Source: an uncultured Thermoanaerobaculia bacterium | GTDB taxonomy: Bacteria > Acidobacteriota > Thermoanaerobaculia > Multivoradales > Multivoraceae | DNA length: 64,000 bases | Assembly (NCBI GenBank): GCA_951813015.1 | Contig: CATOTG010000008.1 | Coordinates: 186,001 to 250,000, forward strand | Direction of reading: 5' to 3' | Shown here: positions 18,411-26,179 of the stretch, in pieces | Layout of the letters: every line of letters starts with the position of its first letter | Position numbering within the stretch: position 1 is the first letter of the stretch | Program-made: the position numbers and the translations under genes | Notes under the pieces: model-generated | What the model was told of the DNA's origin: nothing | Database searches by the model: none | What the model saw: the letters and a program-made list of their open reading frames with translations, nothing else

Positions 18411-20306
18411 ATGGGTACCTGGAAACGACGTTCCGCCGACGCGTACGCCGGCCCCTTGGCCGGCATCCGGCCGTTCGCCGCCGGGTGCGCCGGCCTCTTG
18501 GCCGGCATCCGGCCGTCCGCCACCGGGTGCTCCGGCCTCTTGGCCGGCATTCGGCCGTCCGCCGCCGGGTGCGCCGGCCTTCTCGCCGGCATCCGGCCGT
18601 CCGCCGCCGGGTACGCCGGCCTCTTGGCCGGCATCCGGCCGTCCGCCGCCGGGTACGCCGGCCTCTTGGCCGGCATCCGGCCGTACGCCACCGGGTGCGC
18701 CGGCCTTCTCGCCGGCATCCGGCCCCAAGGCCGGAATCTGCTCCGGATCCTCGGTCTGACGTTCCTTCTGGCCGCCCCCGCAAACGCCGCCACCACCGCT
18801 CGCCTCGCCGACGCCGCGGAACGCCTCGATACCGCCACCCTCGATCGCCTCCTCGCCGACGCACCGACCCCAGACGAGATCAACGCCGGCCAGGTCGACG
18901 GCATGACGGCGCTGCACTGGGCCGTCCACCACGACCGCGACGACCTCGCCCGTCGCCTGCTCGACGCCGGCGCCGACGCCTCCGCCGCGAACCGTTACGG
19001 CGTCATCCCCCTGTCCCTGGCCTGCGCCAACGGCAATTCGGAAATCGTGGAATCGCTCCTGGCGGCGGGCGCCGATCCGAATTCCGTGCTGCCGGGCGGC
19101 GAGACGGTGTTCATGACCGCGGCGCGCACCGGCCGGATCGAGGTAGTCGAAGCCCTCTACGAGGCCGGCGCCGACGTCCACTTCCGCGAACCGACGCGCG
19201 GCCAGACCGCGTTGATGTGGGCCGCTGCCGCAGGCAACCTGGAGGTGGTCGAGCTGTTGCTCGAAGTCGGCGCCGATTTGAACGCGACGCTCGACTCCGG
19301 CTTCACGCCACTGCTGTTCGCGGTACGCGAAGGTCGAATCGACGTGGTGGAGGCCTTGCTGCGGGCTGGCGTCGACGTGAACGCGGCAACGCCGCGCACG
19401 CCGGTGAAGCGGGACCGTCCGCTGCCCGGCGGACGGTCGGTGAAACCCGGTTCGACGCCGCTGCTGGTCGCGGTGACCAACGGCCACTTCGAACTCGCGT
19501 CGCGGCTGCTCGACGCGGGCGCCGATCCGAATGCGGCGCACCCCGGCTATGCGCCGCTGCACATGCTGCCGCGGGTGCGCAAGCCGGGCGCCGGCGACAA
19601 CAACCCGCGGCCCGACGGTTCCGGTTCGATGGACGGTCTGGACTTCGTCCGCGACATGGTGGCGCACGGCGCCGACCTGGAAGTCCGGATGACGACCAGG
19701 GCCCGGCTGAACAACACGAGCCTGAACGAGTTGGGCGCGACGCCCTTCGTCCTCGCGGCGCTGGTCGCCGACGCGGACCTGATGCGCGTCCTGGTTGAGG
19801 TCGGGGCCGACCCGTTGACCCGCACCGACGATGGCTCGACGGCGCTCATGGCCGCGGCGGGCCTCGGCACCCGCTCGCCCGGCGAGGACGCCGGTACCGA
19901 GGAGGAAGTGCTCGAGGCGGTGCGGACGGCGCTGCAGTTCGGCGCCGACATCAATGCGGTGAACGCCAACGGCGACACTCCGATGCACGGCGCCGCCTAC
20001 AAGAACCTGCCGCGAGTCGTCCACTTTCTGGCGGACAACGGCGCGGACATCGAGGTCTGGAACCAGCGCAACAAGTACGGCTGGACTCCGCTGACGATCG
20101 CGCGCGGCTACCGCTTCGGCAACTTCAAGCCGTCCCCGGTGACGGTCGCCGCAATCGAGACGATCATGCGCGCCGAGGGTGTGCGTCCGCCCACGGAAGA
20201 GGAAGAGGACGCCAAGGCGGTCGACATCTACGCCATGCCTGCGCCGAAGCCGTCCGAGGCCGAGCCGAAGACGGACGACACGAAGAAGACGGACGCGCCG
20301 CCCTGA
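18411..20306 (+). CDS. Ankyrin-repeat protein with a translated palindromic-repeat N-terminal extension
   Basis: A 631-residue predicted protein. Residues about 12-105 are a tandem array of a 14-residue unit (AGLLAGIRPSAAGC type, about 6.7 copies). A hydrophobic stretch LLRILGLTFLLAAPANAA then looks like the original signal-peptide core and cleavage site, now preceded by more than 100 residues. From about residue 145 come ankyrin repeats (GMTALHWAVHHDRDDLARRL, GQTALMWAAAAGNLEVVELL, GFTPLLFAVREGRIDVVEAL, GSTALMAAAGLG, GDTPMHGAAYKN), ending in an acidic Lys/Glu/Pro tail. The ATG lies 5 bases after the DUF1552 stop, and no ATG/GTG/TTG lies between the array and the hydrophobic core. It probably acts as a periplasmic protein-protein scaffold for the flanking DUF1592/DUF1552 modules. 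Whether the extension is translated is uncertain. Confidence 0.8.
   Translation: MGTWKRRSADAYAGPLAGIRPFAAGCAGLLAGIRPSATGCSGLLAGIRPSAAGCAGLLAGIRPSAAGYAGLLAGIRPSAAGYAGLLAGIRPYATGCAGLLAGIRPQGRNLLRILGLTFLLAAPANAATTARLADAAERLDTATLDRLLADAPTPDEINAGQVDGMTALHWAVHHDRDDLARRLLDAGADASAANRYGVIPLSLACANGNSEIVESLLAAGADPNSVLPGGETVFMTAARTGRIEVVEALYEAGADVHFREPTRGQTALMWAAAAGNLEVVELLLEVGADLNATLDSGFTPLLFAVREGRIDVVEALLRAGVDVNAATPRTPVKRDRPLPGGRSVKPGSTPLLVAVTNGHFELASRLLDAGADPNAAHPGYAPLHMLPRVRKPGAGDNNPRPDGSGSMDGLDFVRDMVAHGADLEVRMTTRARLNNTSLNELGATPFVLAALVADADLMRVLVEVGADPLTRTDDGSTALMAAAGLGTRSPGEDAGTEEEVLEAVRTALQFGADINAVNANGDTPMHGAAYKNLPRVVHFLADNGADIEVWNQRNKYGWTPLTIARGYRFGNFKPSPVTVAAIETIMRAEGVRPPTEEEEDAKAVDIYAMPAPKPSEAEPKTDDTKKTDAPP
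18444..18725 (+). repeat. 42-bp palindrome-containing tandem array (6.7 units)
   Basis: Six full 42-base units plus a 30-base partial begin at 18444, 18486, 18528, 18570, 18612, 18654 and 18696. Each contains a hairpin of the form gccggcc-N4/5-ggccggc followed by atccggccg. The unit length is a multiple of three, so the array is open and encodes LAGIRP-type repeats. A single copy of the same palindrome occurs at 40147-40170. Variation between units is limited to a few positions, suggesting recent amplification. Confidence 0.9.
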
Positions 20307-20406
20307 GCCGACTCCGGTGCGACTGACCGCGCTTCGGCGTTCCTGGAACGCCGTTGTAAGATCGGCCGGACCGACGGAGGAGACAGCCACGTACAAAGAC
20401 AAGTCA

Positions 20407-22815
20407 GTGCGGCTGGCGTGCCTGGCGCTGCTGATCTCGGGCTTCGTCCCGGGCGGCGCCGACGCCGGTTCGTTCGAGGCGGACGTAGCGCCCCTGCTGG
20501 AGGCGTCCTGCCTCAAGTGCCATGTCGGAACGGAGACGACGCCGCTTGACCTGACCGCCCTCGGCCATGACCTGGCCGACCGGGAGATCTTCCGCCTGTG
20601 GGAGCGCATCTACGATCGCGTGAGGGAAGGCGAGATGCCTCCGCCCGGCGCTCGCCGGCCGGCCCGGCGCATCGTCGACTCGGCGCTCGGCGCGGTGAGA
20701 GCAGCGCTGCTTGAAGCGAACCGCGCGGAACGTGCCGGTCAGCGAACGCCGCTCCGCCGCCTGACCAGGCTGGAGTACGAGTACACGATCCAGGATCTGC
20801 TGGGGATCGATCCCGACGTCGCCGCGGGCCTGGCCAACGACCTGCCGGAAGAGACGGACACCGGCGGTTTCGACGTCGTGGCCGAGAACCAGGGCATTTC
20901 GCCGCTCCACGTCCGCAGCTTTCTTTCCGCCGCGGCCGGCGCGCTGGACGAGGCGCTCAGGACCGGCCCGCGGCCCGAGACGCGGACCGTCGAGATCGAC
21001 TACCGGAAGTCGCCCTACCTGAACGGCAACGCGGTCGGCAAGTACCTCGGCGCCGGGATCGTCAAGATCGTCGACGACGCGGCGGTCATGTTCTTCGAGG
21101 GCGGCTCGACCTACACCTTCCACAGCATGACGGAGGGCTTCCTCGTCGACGTGCCGGGCCGATACCGGGTGACGATCGACGCCTACCCCTACCAGCCGAC
21201 GTCGCCGATCACCTTGACCCTCTTTCACGGCAACCAGCAGGGCGTTGCGACCGCCGCGCTGAACCGCCTGATCGGCTCGTTCGATCTGGTGGAACCCGAG
21301 GGCCGCGTCGTCGAAGTCACTCCCTACCTGCGCCCGCGCGACCTGGTCGCTCCCTCGCTGGCCGACGCGTACCGGCCGCCGGACGACAAGGCGTCGTACT
21401 TCGCGGCGGACCGCAACGTGCAGGACTACCCGTGGGAGGGCATCGCATTCCGGACGATGACGATCGAGGGGCCGCTCTTCGACGACTGGCCGCCGCGGAG
21501 CACGCGGTCACTGCTGGCGGGAATCGAGTTCGACGAGGCCGGCGAGCCGGTGCTCACCAAGGCGCCCTGGGAGCACGTCGTCGATGTCGTGGCGCAGTTC
21601 GGGCCGCGCGCGTTCCGGCGGCCGCTCTCGGCGGGCGAGGTGGAAACCTACGCGGCCCTGGCGAAGCCCGCCCTCGAAGACGGCCTGCCGTTCCTCGAGG
21701 CGGTCCGCGAGCCGCTGCGCGCGTTGCTGATCGCCCCCGCCTTCGTCTACCACGTGGGCAGCCAGGGGACGGCGCTCGACGACTTCCAGATCGCGACACG
21801 GCTCTCCTACTTCCTCTGGCGGTCGATGCCCGACCAGGAGCTCCTCGATCTGGCCGCCGCCGGCCGGCTGTCGGATGACGACGTACTGGGACGCCAGGTC
21901 GACCGGATGCTCGACGATGCGAAGAGCGAGCGCTTCATCACGGACTTCGCCGGCCAGGCGTTCCGTCTCTACGAGATGAACGCGACGACGCCCGACAAGG
22001 CGCTCTATCCCGAGTACGACAGCCGGCTCGGACAGGCGATGGCCCGGGAGACGCAGCTCTTCCTGGCCGAGCTCGTCGCGGAGGACCTGAGCGTCGGCAA
22101 CCTGATCGACTCGGACTTCACGTTCCTCAATCGCCGCCTCGCCGAGCACTACGGCATCGAGGGGATCACGGGCCAGCACATGCGCAAGGTCGCCATCCCC
22201 GAGGCCAGTCCGCGCGGCGGCCTGCTGACCCAGGCCAGCATTCACAAGATCACCGCCAACGGCACGACGACGTCTCCGGTGCCGCGCGGCAACTTCGTGC
22301 TCGCGAACCTGCTCGGTCAGCCGGCGGCCCCGCCTCCGGCGGGCGTGGAGGGTCTCGAACCGGACACCCGGGGCGCCACGACGATCCGCGAGCAACTCGA
22401 CCGGCACCGTACGGACACGGTCTGCAACAGTTGCCACCGCAACATCGACCCGCCGGGCTTCGCGCTCGAGTCCTTCGACCCGATCGGAGGCTTCCGCGAG
22501 GCGTACCGCATCCCGGGCGAGGAGGGCGCCGGCAGCTATCGCCAGGGGCTTCCGGTCGACGTGACCGGCATCACGCCGCAAGGACAGGTCTTCGTCGGCA
22601 TCGAGGAGTACAAGAAGTTGCTCTACGGCAACGAGCTCGACCAGGTCGCGCGTCACCTGGCGTCCCGGTTGATCGCCTTCGCCACGGGCGCTCCGGTCGA
22701 GTTCGCGGACCGCGACGACTTGGAGAGTCTCCTCGGCAAGCTCAAGGGCGAGGGCTATCCGCTCCGCAGCATGATCCGGGAGGTCGCAAGAAGCGAGCTC
22801 TTCGCCCGCCTCTGA
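20407..22815 (+). CDS. DUF1592-type exported heme-binding protein, copy 2
   Basis: A protein of about 802 residues, paralogous in layout to the gene at 14549. A short signal peptide (VRLACLALLISGFVPGGADA) is followed by a first CxxCH heme site (ASCLKCHVG) and MPPPGARRPARR. Next come TRLEYEYTIQDLLGIDPDV, the DUF1592-like helical block (ATRLSYFLWRSMPDQELLDL, RRLAEHYGIEGI, RGNFVLANLLGQPAAPPP), and a second CxxCH in TVCNSCHRNIDPPGFALESF. The GTG at 20407 is the first conventional start, but a strong GGAGGAG box at about 20376-20382 points to an in-frame ACG at 20389, which would add six residues. It forms an operon with the DUF1552 protein downstream. Function is unproven, as for copy 1. Confidence 0.84.
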   Translation: MRLACLALLISGFVPGGADAGSFEADVAPLLEASCLKCHVGTETTPLDLTALGHDLADREIFRLWERIYDRVREGEMPPPGARRPARRIVDSALGAVRAALLEANRAERAGQRTPLRRLTRLEYEYTIQDLLGIDPDVAAGLANDLPEETDTGGFDVVAENQGISPLHVRSFLSAAAGALDEALRTGPRPETRTVEIDYRKSPYLNGNAVGKYLGAGIVKIVDDAAVMFFEGGSTYTFHSMTEGFLVDVPGRYRVTIDAYPYQPTSPITLTLFHGNQQGVATAALNRLIGSFDLVEPEGRVVEVTPYLRPRDLVAPSLADAYRPPDDKASYFAADRNVQDYPWEGIAFRTMTIEGPLFDDWPPRSTRSLLAGIEFDEAGEPVLTKAPWEHVVDVVAQFGPRAFRRPLSAGEVETYAALAKPALEDGLPFLEAVREPLRALLIAPAFVYHVGSQGTALDDFQIATRLSYFLWRSMPDQELLDLAAAGRLSDDDVLGRQVDRMLDDAKSERFITDFAGQAFRLYEMNATTPDKALYPEYDSRLGQAMARETQLFLAELVAEDLSVGNLIDSDFTFLNRRLAEHYGIEGITGQHMRKVAIPEASPRGGLLTQASIHKITANGTTTSPVPRGNFVLANLLGQPAAPPPAGVEGLEPDTRGATTIREQLDRHRTDTVCNSCHRNIDPPGFALESFDPIGGFREAYRIPGEEGAGSYRQGLPVDVTGITPQGQVFVGIEEYKKLLYGNELDQVARHLASRLIAFATGAPVEFADRDDLESLLGKLKGEGYPLRSMIREVARSELFARL

Positions 22816-22823
22816 GGCAGCAC

Positions 22824-23004
22824 CCACAACGGGAACACGACATGAGCAAATCAATCGACGCCGCGCGCGGCGGTTCGGCGACGGACGCCGTTCTCCCCAC
22901 AACGGGAACACGACATGAGCGAATCAATCGACGCCGCGCGCGGCGGTTCGGCGACGGACGCCGTTCTCCCCACAACGGGAACACGACATGAGTAGATCAA
23001 TCGA
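22824..23004 (+). repeat. 73-bp tandem triplication of the DUF1552 start region
   Basis: Two full 73-base units (22824-22896, 22897-22969) and a partial third (22970-23004) each contain gggaacacgacATGag followed by a nearly identical opening codon series. ATGs lie at 22842, 22915 and 22988; only the last leads the DUF1552 gene. Because 73 is not a multiple of three, the first two ATGs open short frames of 49 and 26 codons. Both stop on top of the third ATG (TGA at 22989-22991 and TAG at 22993-22995), which would permit translational coupling. Confidence 0.92.
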
Positions 23005-24253
23005 CAGACGGACCTTCCTGCGCGCGTCGGGCGTCGCGCTCGCCCTGCCGCTGCTCGAGACGATGCAGCCCGGGCGCCTGGTTGCCGCGACCGGCGGGTC
23101 GCCACGGCGGATGGTCAACATCTGCAACACCCTCGGGATCTACCCCGAGGCGTGGCGGCCGAAGCAGACGGGCGCCGGCTACGAGACGACCGAGTACCTG
23201 TCGCTCATCGACAGGCACCGCGAGCACTACTCGCTGTTCTCGAACTACTCGCACGAGGACCAGACCGGGCGCCAGCCGCACAACTCGGAGGTCACCTTCC
23301 TGACAGCCGCCCGCGGCCCGGGCCGGGACGGATTCAAGAACACGATCTCGATCGACCAGGCGGCCGCCAACCATCTCGGCTACGTGACGCGTTTTCCGTC
23401 GGTCACCCTGGGAACGGCCAGCGGGCAGAGCCAGTCGTACACCGCGAACGGGGTGATGATTCCTGCCGAGACCAGCCCGGCCAGGCTGTTCAGGAAGATG
23501 TTCCTCGCCGGCGAGCCGGAGGAGGTCGAGCGGGAGTCCCGCAATCTGGCGAGCGGCGGCAGCATTCTCGACCGGGTGAAGGCCGAGGCCTCGGCGCTGC
23601 GCCGCCGCGTGAGCTCCGCCGACCAGGTGCGGCTGGACGCCTACTACGCTGCGGTACGCACGGCCGAGCAGGAACTGAGCGAAGCCGGGGCATGGCTGAA
23701 GCGGCCGAAGCCGCCGGTGGAGGAGGACCAGCCGACCGACATTCCCGACAAGGCGGACCTGATCGGCCGCGTCCGGTTGCTGTTCAGCATGGTTCCGCTG
23801 ATCCTCGAGACCGACTCGTCGCGCGTGATCAGCATCATGATCCAGGATCACGGTGTCGTGCCCAAGGTCCAGGGCGTCAACGGCTCTCACCACAACCTGT
23901 CGCACCACGGTCAGGACGAAGCGAAGATCGCGCAGCTCAAGAAGATCGAGACTCAGCTCATCGGCGAGTTCGACGGGCTGTTGACGAAGCTCAGGGAACG
24001 CGGCGACAGCCACGGCCCGCTGCTCGACGCAACAACCGTGCTGTTCGGTTCGAACCTGGGCAACGCGAACTCCCACGAGCCAAAGCACCTGCCGATCCTG
24101 GTCGCCGGCGGCGGCTTCAGGCACGGCAAGCACCACCGTCACGACGGCGGCCACGACGCGCCGCTCAGCAACCTCTACGTCACGCTGCTGCAGGCGATGG
24201 GTGTCGAGACGGACCAGTTCGGCCAGAGCAGCGGCTCGCTGACCTGGTCGTAG
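22988..24253 (+). CDS. DUF1552 family Tat-exported protein, copy 2
   Basis: A 421-residue DUF1552 protein with a Tat leader (SIDRRTFLRASGVALALPLL). Family blocks include RMVNICNTLGIYPEAWRP, HSLFSNYSH-type early motif (HYSLFSNYSHEDQTG), SIMIQDHGVVPKVQGVNGSH, HHNLSHHGQDEAKIAQL and TVLFGSNLGNANSHEPKHLP. A histidine-rich GKHHRHDGGHDAP near the C-terminus could bind metal. It is divergent from copy 1, so the modules are not a recent whole duplication. Its start region has been triplicated; the third ATG is the only one that opens the full frame. It presumably works with the upstream DUF1592 protein in the periplasm. Confidence 0.87.
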   Translation: MSRSIDRRTFLRASGVALALPLLETMQPGRLVAATGGSPRRMVNICNTLGIYPEAWRPKQTGAGYETTEYLSLIDRHREHYSLFSNYSHEDQTGRQPHNSEVTFLTAARGPGRDGFKNTISIDQAAANHLGYVTRFPSVTLGTASGQSQSYTANGVMIPAETSPARLFRKMFLAGEPEEVERESRNLASGGSILDRVKAEASALRRRVSSADQVRLDAYYAAVRTAEQELSEAGAWLKRPKPPVEEDQPTDIPDKADLIGRVRLLFSMVPLILETDSSRVISIMIQDHGVVPKVQGVNGSHHNLSHHGQDEAKIAQLKKIETQLIGEFDGLLTKLRERGDSHGPLLDATTVLFGSNLGNANSHEPKHLPILVAGGGFRHGKHHRHDGGHDAPLSNLYVTLLQAMGVETDQFGQSSGSLTWS

Positions 24254-24604
24254 GCGGGGCCAAGCACCGGGGGCGCCGGCCTGCCGTCCGTGCGCCCGAT
24301 GACGGGCGCACGGACTGGTTCGCGGGTGGCGCGGAGCGCGCCACCCAGGTTGCTGCTCGGTCGCCCTTGTTCCCGGGATTGAGGGCGACCCCGATATGCT
24401 CCCTCGTCGCGCCTTGCCGGGCGGGCGCCTGGCCACTCTCGGCGCCACACGGACTTCTGCCACGGGCTGCTCGCGCCACCACCCGCCCACGGGGTGCGCC
24501 GGCGTCCCCGGCGGTTCTTGAGAAGGAACGCGCCGCCAAGCGGCGGCGAGCTGCGCCATGTGTGTGCCGGACTGCACAGGCGGGTTTTGCCCTGTGCGTC
24601 TCCT
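24254..24604. other. Gene-free stretch of 351 bases with three strong hairpins
   Basis: No credible gene lies between the DUF1552 stop and the VapB start region. The first third holds three consecutive hairpins (24286-24390); the rest is GC-rich with no clear motif. It separates the DUF1552 operon from the toxin-antitoxin pair and probably holds the end of one transcript and the promoter of the next. Confidence 0.6.
24286..24390. terminator. Three consecutive perfect hairpins after the DUF1552 operon
   Basis: Hairpin 1 (24286-24315) has a perfect 13-bp stem, gtccgtgcgcccg, with loop atga. Hairpin 2 (24324-24346) has a perfect 10-bp stem, gggtggcgcg, with loop gag. Hairpin 3 (24359-24390) has a 9-bp stem, ggtcgccct, with a 14-base loop. 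None is followed by a T run, so a classical intrinsic terminator is not proven. They may form a bidirectional terminator, a REP-like cluster or a structured RNA. Confidence 0.6.
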
Positions 24605-24622
24605 TGTGCGAGCATCCGCACA
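24605..24622. promoter_or_regulatory. Inverted repeat overlapping the vapB start codon
   Basis: tgtgcg-agcatc-cgcaca is a perfect 6-bp inverted repeat whose last base is the A of the vapB ATG. VapB-VapC complexes commonly repress their own promoter at such sites, so this is a candidate operator. It could alternatively hide the start codon in mRNA. Regulation is inferred. Confidence 0.45.
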
Positions 24623-24849
24623 TGGCGACGAACCTCGCGATCGATCCTGAACTCCTGGACAGAGCCCTCGAAGTGAGCGGCGAGAAGACGAAGACGGCTG
24701 CCGTAACCGTTGCCCTCCGCGAGTTCGTCGCGCGACGGGAGCAGGCCGGCATTCTCGATCTGTTCGGCGCCCTGGAGTGGGACGAAACCTTCGACTACAA
24801 GCAGGAGCGATCGAGAAGGCTGAGGTCGCCTGATGTCGACCAGGGCTGA
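24622..24849 (+). CDS. vapB: VapB-family antitoxin
   Basis: A 75-residue antitoxin. The N-terminal part (MATNLAIDPELLDRALEVSG, then KTKTAAVTVALREFVARREQ) is a ribbon-helix-helix DNA-binding segment of the VapB/DUF2191 type. The C-terminal tail (ILDLFGALEWDETFDYKQER) is the toxin-neutralising part. It ends 18 bases before the VapC gene, the usual antitoxin-first order. It should bind the toxin and repress its own operon through the inverted repeat at its start codon. Confidence 0.85.
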   Translation: MATNLAIDPELLDRALEVSGEKTKTAAVTVALREFVARREQAGILDLFGALEWDETFDYKQERSRRLRSPDVDQG

Positions 24850-24867
24850 CGCCGAAGCCGCCGGCGC

Positions 24868-25269
24868 ATGAACTTCCTGGTGGACACGAGTGTCTGGTCG
24901 CTGGCTTTGCGTCGGAGCGAACCCGGCGCCGGGAGAGAGGTGGCGCGGCTTCGTGAAGCGCTCTTGGCGCGAGAGTCGATCTACACCACGGGGCTCATCC
25001 TGCAGGAGCTGCTGCAGGGGTTCAGGGGCCCTCGTCAGCGGGACGTGATCCTGCATCGTTTCTCTGCGCTGCCAACGATCGCGCCCGACCGCGACGACCA
25101 TGTCGAAGCGGCCGAGGTTCGCAACCGCTGCCGGCGCAATGGTGTTCAGATAGGGACGATCGATGCCCTCCTGGCTCAGCTCGCGATTCGACACGAGTTG
25201 GTCTTGTTGACTACGGATCAGGACTTCCGTCACGCGGCCGCGCACGTGCCGCTGAAGGTGTGGCGCTAG
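24868..25269 (+). CDS. vapC: VapC-family PIN-domain ribonuclease toxin
   Basis: A 133-residue PIN-domain toxin. The four acidic residues are visible: D6 (NFLVDTSVW), E47 (GLILQELLQGF), D98 (IGTIDALLAQLA) and D117 (LLTTDQDF). VapC toxins cleave tRNA or rRNA when released from VapB. It appears intact. Its last ~60 bases overlap, on the opposite strand, the broken end of an integrase-type gene, so the toxin operon abuts a recombination point. Confidence 0.87.
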   Translation: MNFLVDTSVWSLALRRSEPGAGREVARLREALLARESIYTTGLILQELLQGFRGPRQRDVILHRFSALPTIAPDRDDHVEAAEVRNRCRRNGVQIGTIDALLAQLAIRHELVLLTTDQDFRHAAAHVPLKVWR

Positions 25270-25669
25270 CGATCCGCCGCATCACCGCGCGCGTGGCGTG
25301 CCCGCACAGTTGGCCCAGCGCCTCGTCGACCTCAGCCAGACGACCGATGTCGGCCTTCGTGTACCGCCGACGGAAGGAATGAGCCTGCGCGCCCCGGCGG
25401 TCCCGGATGCCGCCCGTAGCCAGGTACTGCCGGATCAGGCGCGTCACCTGCGACTCCGATTTCCCGGTCATCTTCATCAGATACGCCCGGATCGAGCCCT
25501 TGTCGCGCCGCGGCAGCGCGCGGTAACGGAACTTGACCAGCGTCTCGACGATGAACGAGTAGGCCGAAAGGCGGTCACGAAGTACGAAGTCCACCGCCTC
25601 GTTGCCCGACAGAAAGCGGCGAACCTCCTCTAGTGTCTGATGTCCTTGGGTCTGGAGAGTCAAGATCAT
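25211..25669 (-). pseudogene. N-terminal fragment of an integrase/transposase (HTH region only)
   Basis: About 150 codons from an ATG at 25669 read MILTLQTQGHQTLEEVRRF, then RYRALPRRDKGSIRAYLMKM, TGKSESQVTRLIRQYLATGG, FRRRYTKADIGRLAEVDEAL and GQLCGHATRAVMRR. This is the N-terminal helix-turn-helix part of a DDE integrase group I recognise from mobile elements. The resemblance ends at about the VapC stop, and the catalytic core is absent; the remaining codons to 25211 are antisense to vapC. It is a decayed element cut at its junction with the toxin-antitoxin operon. Confidence 0.65.
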
Positions 25670-25696
25670 CCTCCGATGATCCCCGATCCCACCCGG

Positions 25697-25766
25697 CTCA
25701 CGCTCACCTCTCGCTGGATTCACGCTCCACGTTCACGCTCATTTCTCGCTGGACAGCGCTGAAGCT
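25697..25766 (+). repeat. 35-bp imperfect direct repeat upstream of the small lipoprotein gene
   Basis: Two 35-base units share tcacgctcAyyTCTCGCTGGA (starting at about 25698 and 25733). They lie between the integrase fragment and the lipoprotein promoter. They may be a tandem duplication or a pair of regulator sites. Confidence 0.6.
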
Positions 25767-25788
25767 CGCACCCGCAGACGACGTTTGC

Positions 25789-25794
25789 TATTCT
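25789..25794 (+). promoter_or_regulatory. Possible extended -10 element before the small lipoprotein
   Basis: TGcTATTCT (extended -10; TATTCT at 25789-25794) lies about 40 bases before the ATG at 25835. The stretch is locally AT-rich. No secure -35 was found. By-eye call. Confidence 0.35.
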
Positions 25795-25834
25795 CGTCGC
25801 CAAGCTCCAACCAACCAGCATGAGGAGGTGCGGA

Positions 25835-26122
25835 ATGACACAGTTCTTTCGCTCCAACAGGTCCAAGCCAATTGGGGTCTTCACTCTCTTGGCCGCGAGC
25901 CTCTTCGTTGCTCCCTGCAGTACGGATAACGGGACGACGACCGGGCACATGGTGCACGGCGATGGCTACCTAGGAGGAATCTGGTGCGACGGCAAGGACC
26001 CCTCAACGATGCCTACGTCGTACTGCAGTGGGGCCGATATCGTGGTGATTCCCAGCGAGTCCGTCACCTGCTTCAACGAGAACGGCGCCCCTACCGCCGT
26101 TCTCAACTGCTCATCTGGCTAA
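25835..26122 (+). CDS. Small putative lipoprotein, unknown function
   Basis: A 95-residue protein that I do not recognise. A basic start (MTQFFRSNRSKPIG) leads to a hydrophobic core (VFTLLAASLFVAPC) with a lipobox-like VAPC. The mature part of about 65 residues contains three more cysteines (IWCDGKDP, SYCSGADI, VTCFNENG) plus one near the end (LNCSSG), enough for two disulfides. GAGGAGG is 8-9 bases upstream of the ATG, which decides this start over an earlier in-frame ATG at 25820. It precedes the giant carboxypeptidase-regulatory-like protein by 57 bases, so the two may be co-expressed and exported. Confidence 0.7.
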   Translation: MTQFFRSNRSKPIGVFTLLAASLFVAPCSTDNGTTTGHMVHGDGYLGGIWCDGKDPSTMPTSYCSGADIVVIPSESVTCFNENGAPTAVLNCSSG

Positions 26123-26179
26123 GCTAGACTGTGGCCACAGCGATGGCAGCTGCACTCTCATCGAAGTAGAGGGGGTAGG

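Noticed and set aside
18444..18725. CRISPR array
   Set aside because: The units are contiguous 42-bp tandem repeats with no unique spacers, and no cas genes are present.
18168..20609. Long minus-strand open frame of about 810 codons opposite the ankyrin gene
   Set aside because: It has no domain pattern and mirrors GC-rich third positions of the real ankyrin gene. High-GC genes routinely leave the opposite frame open.
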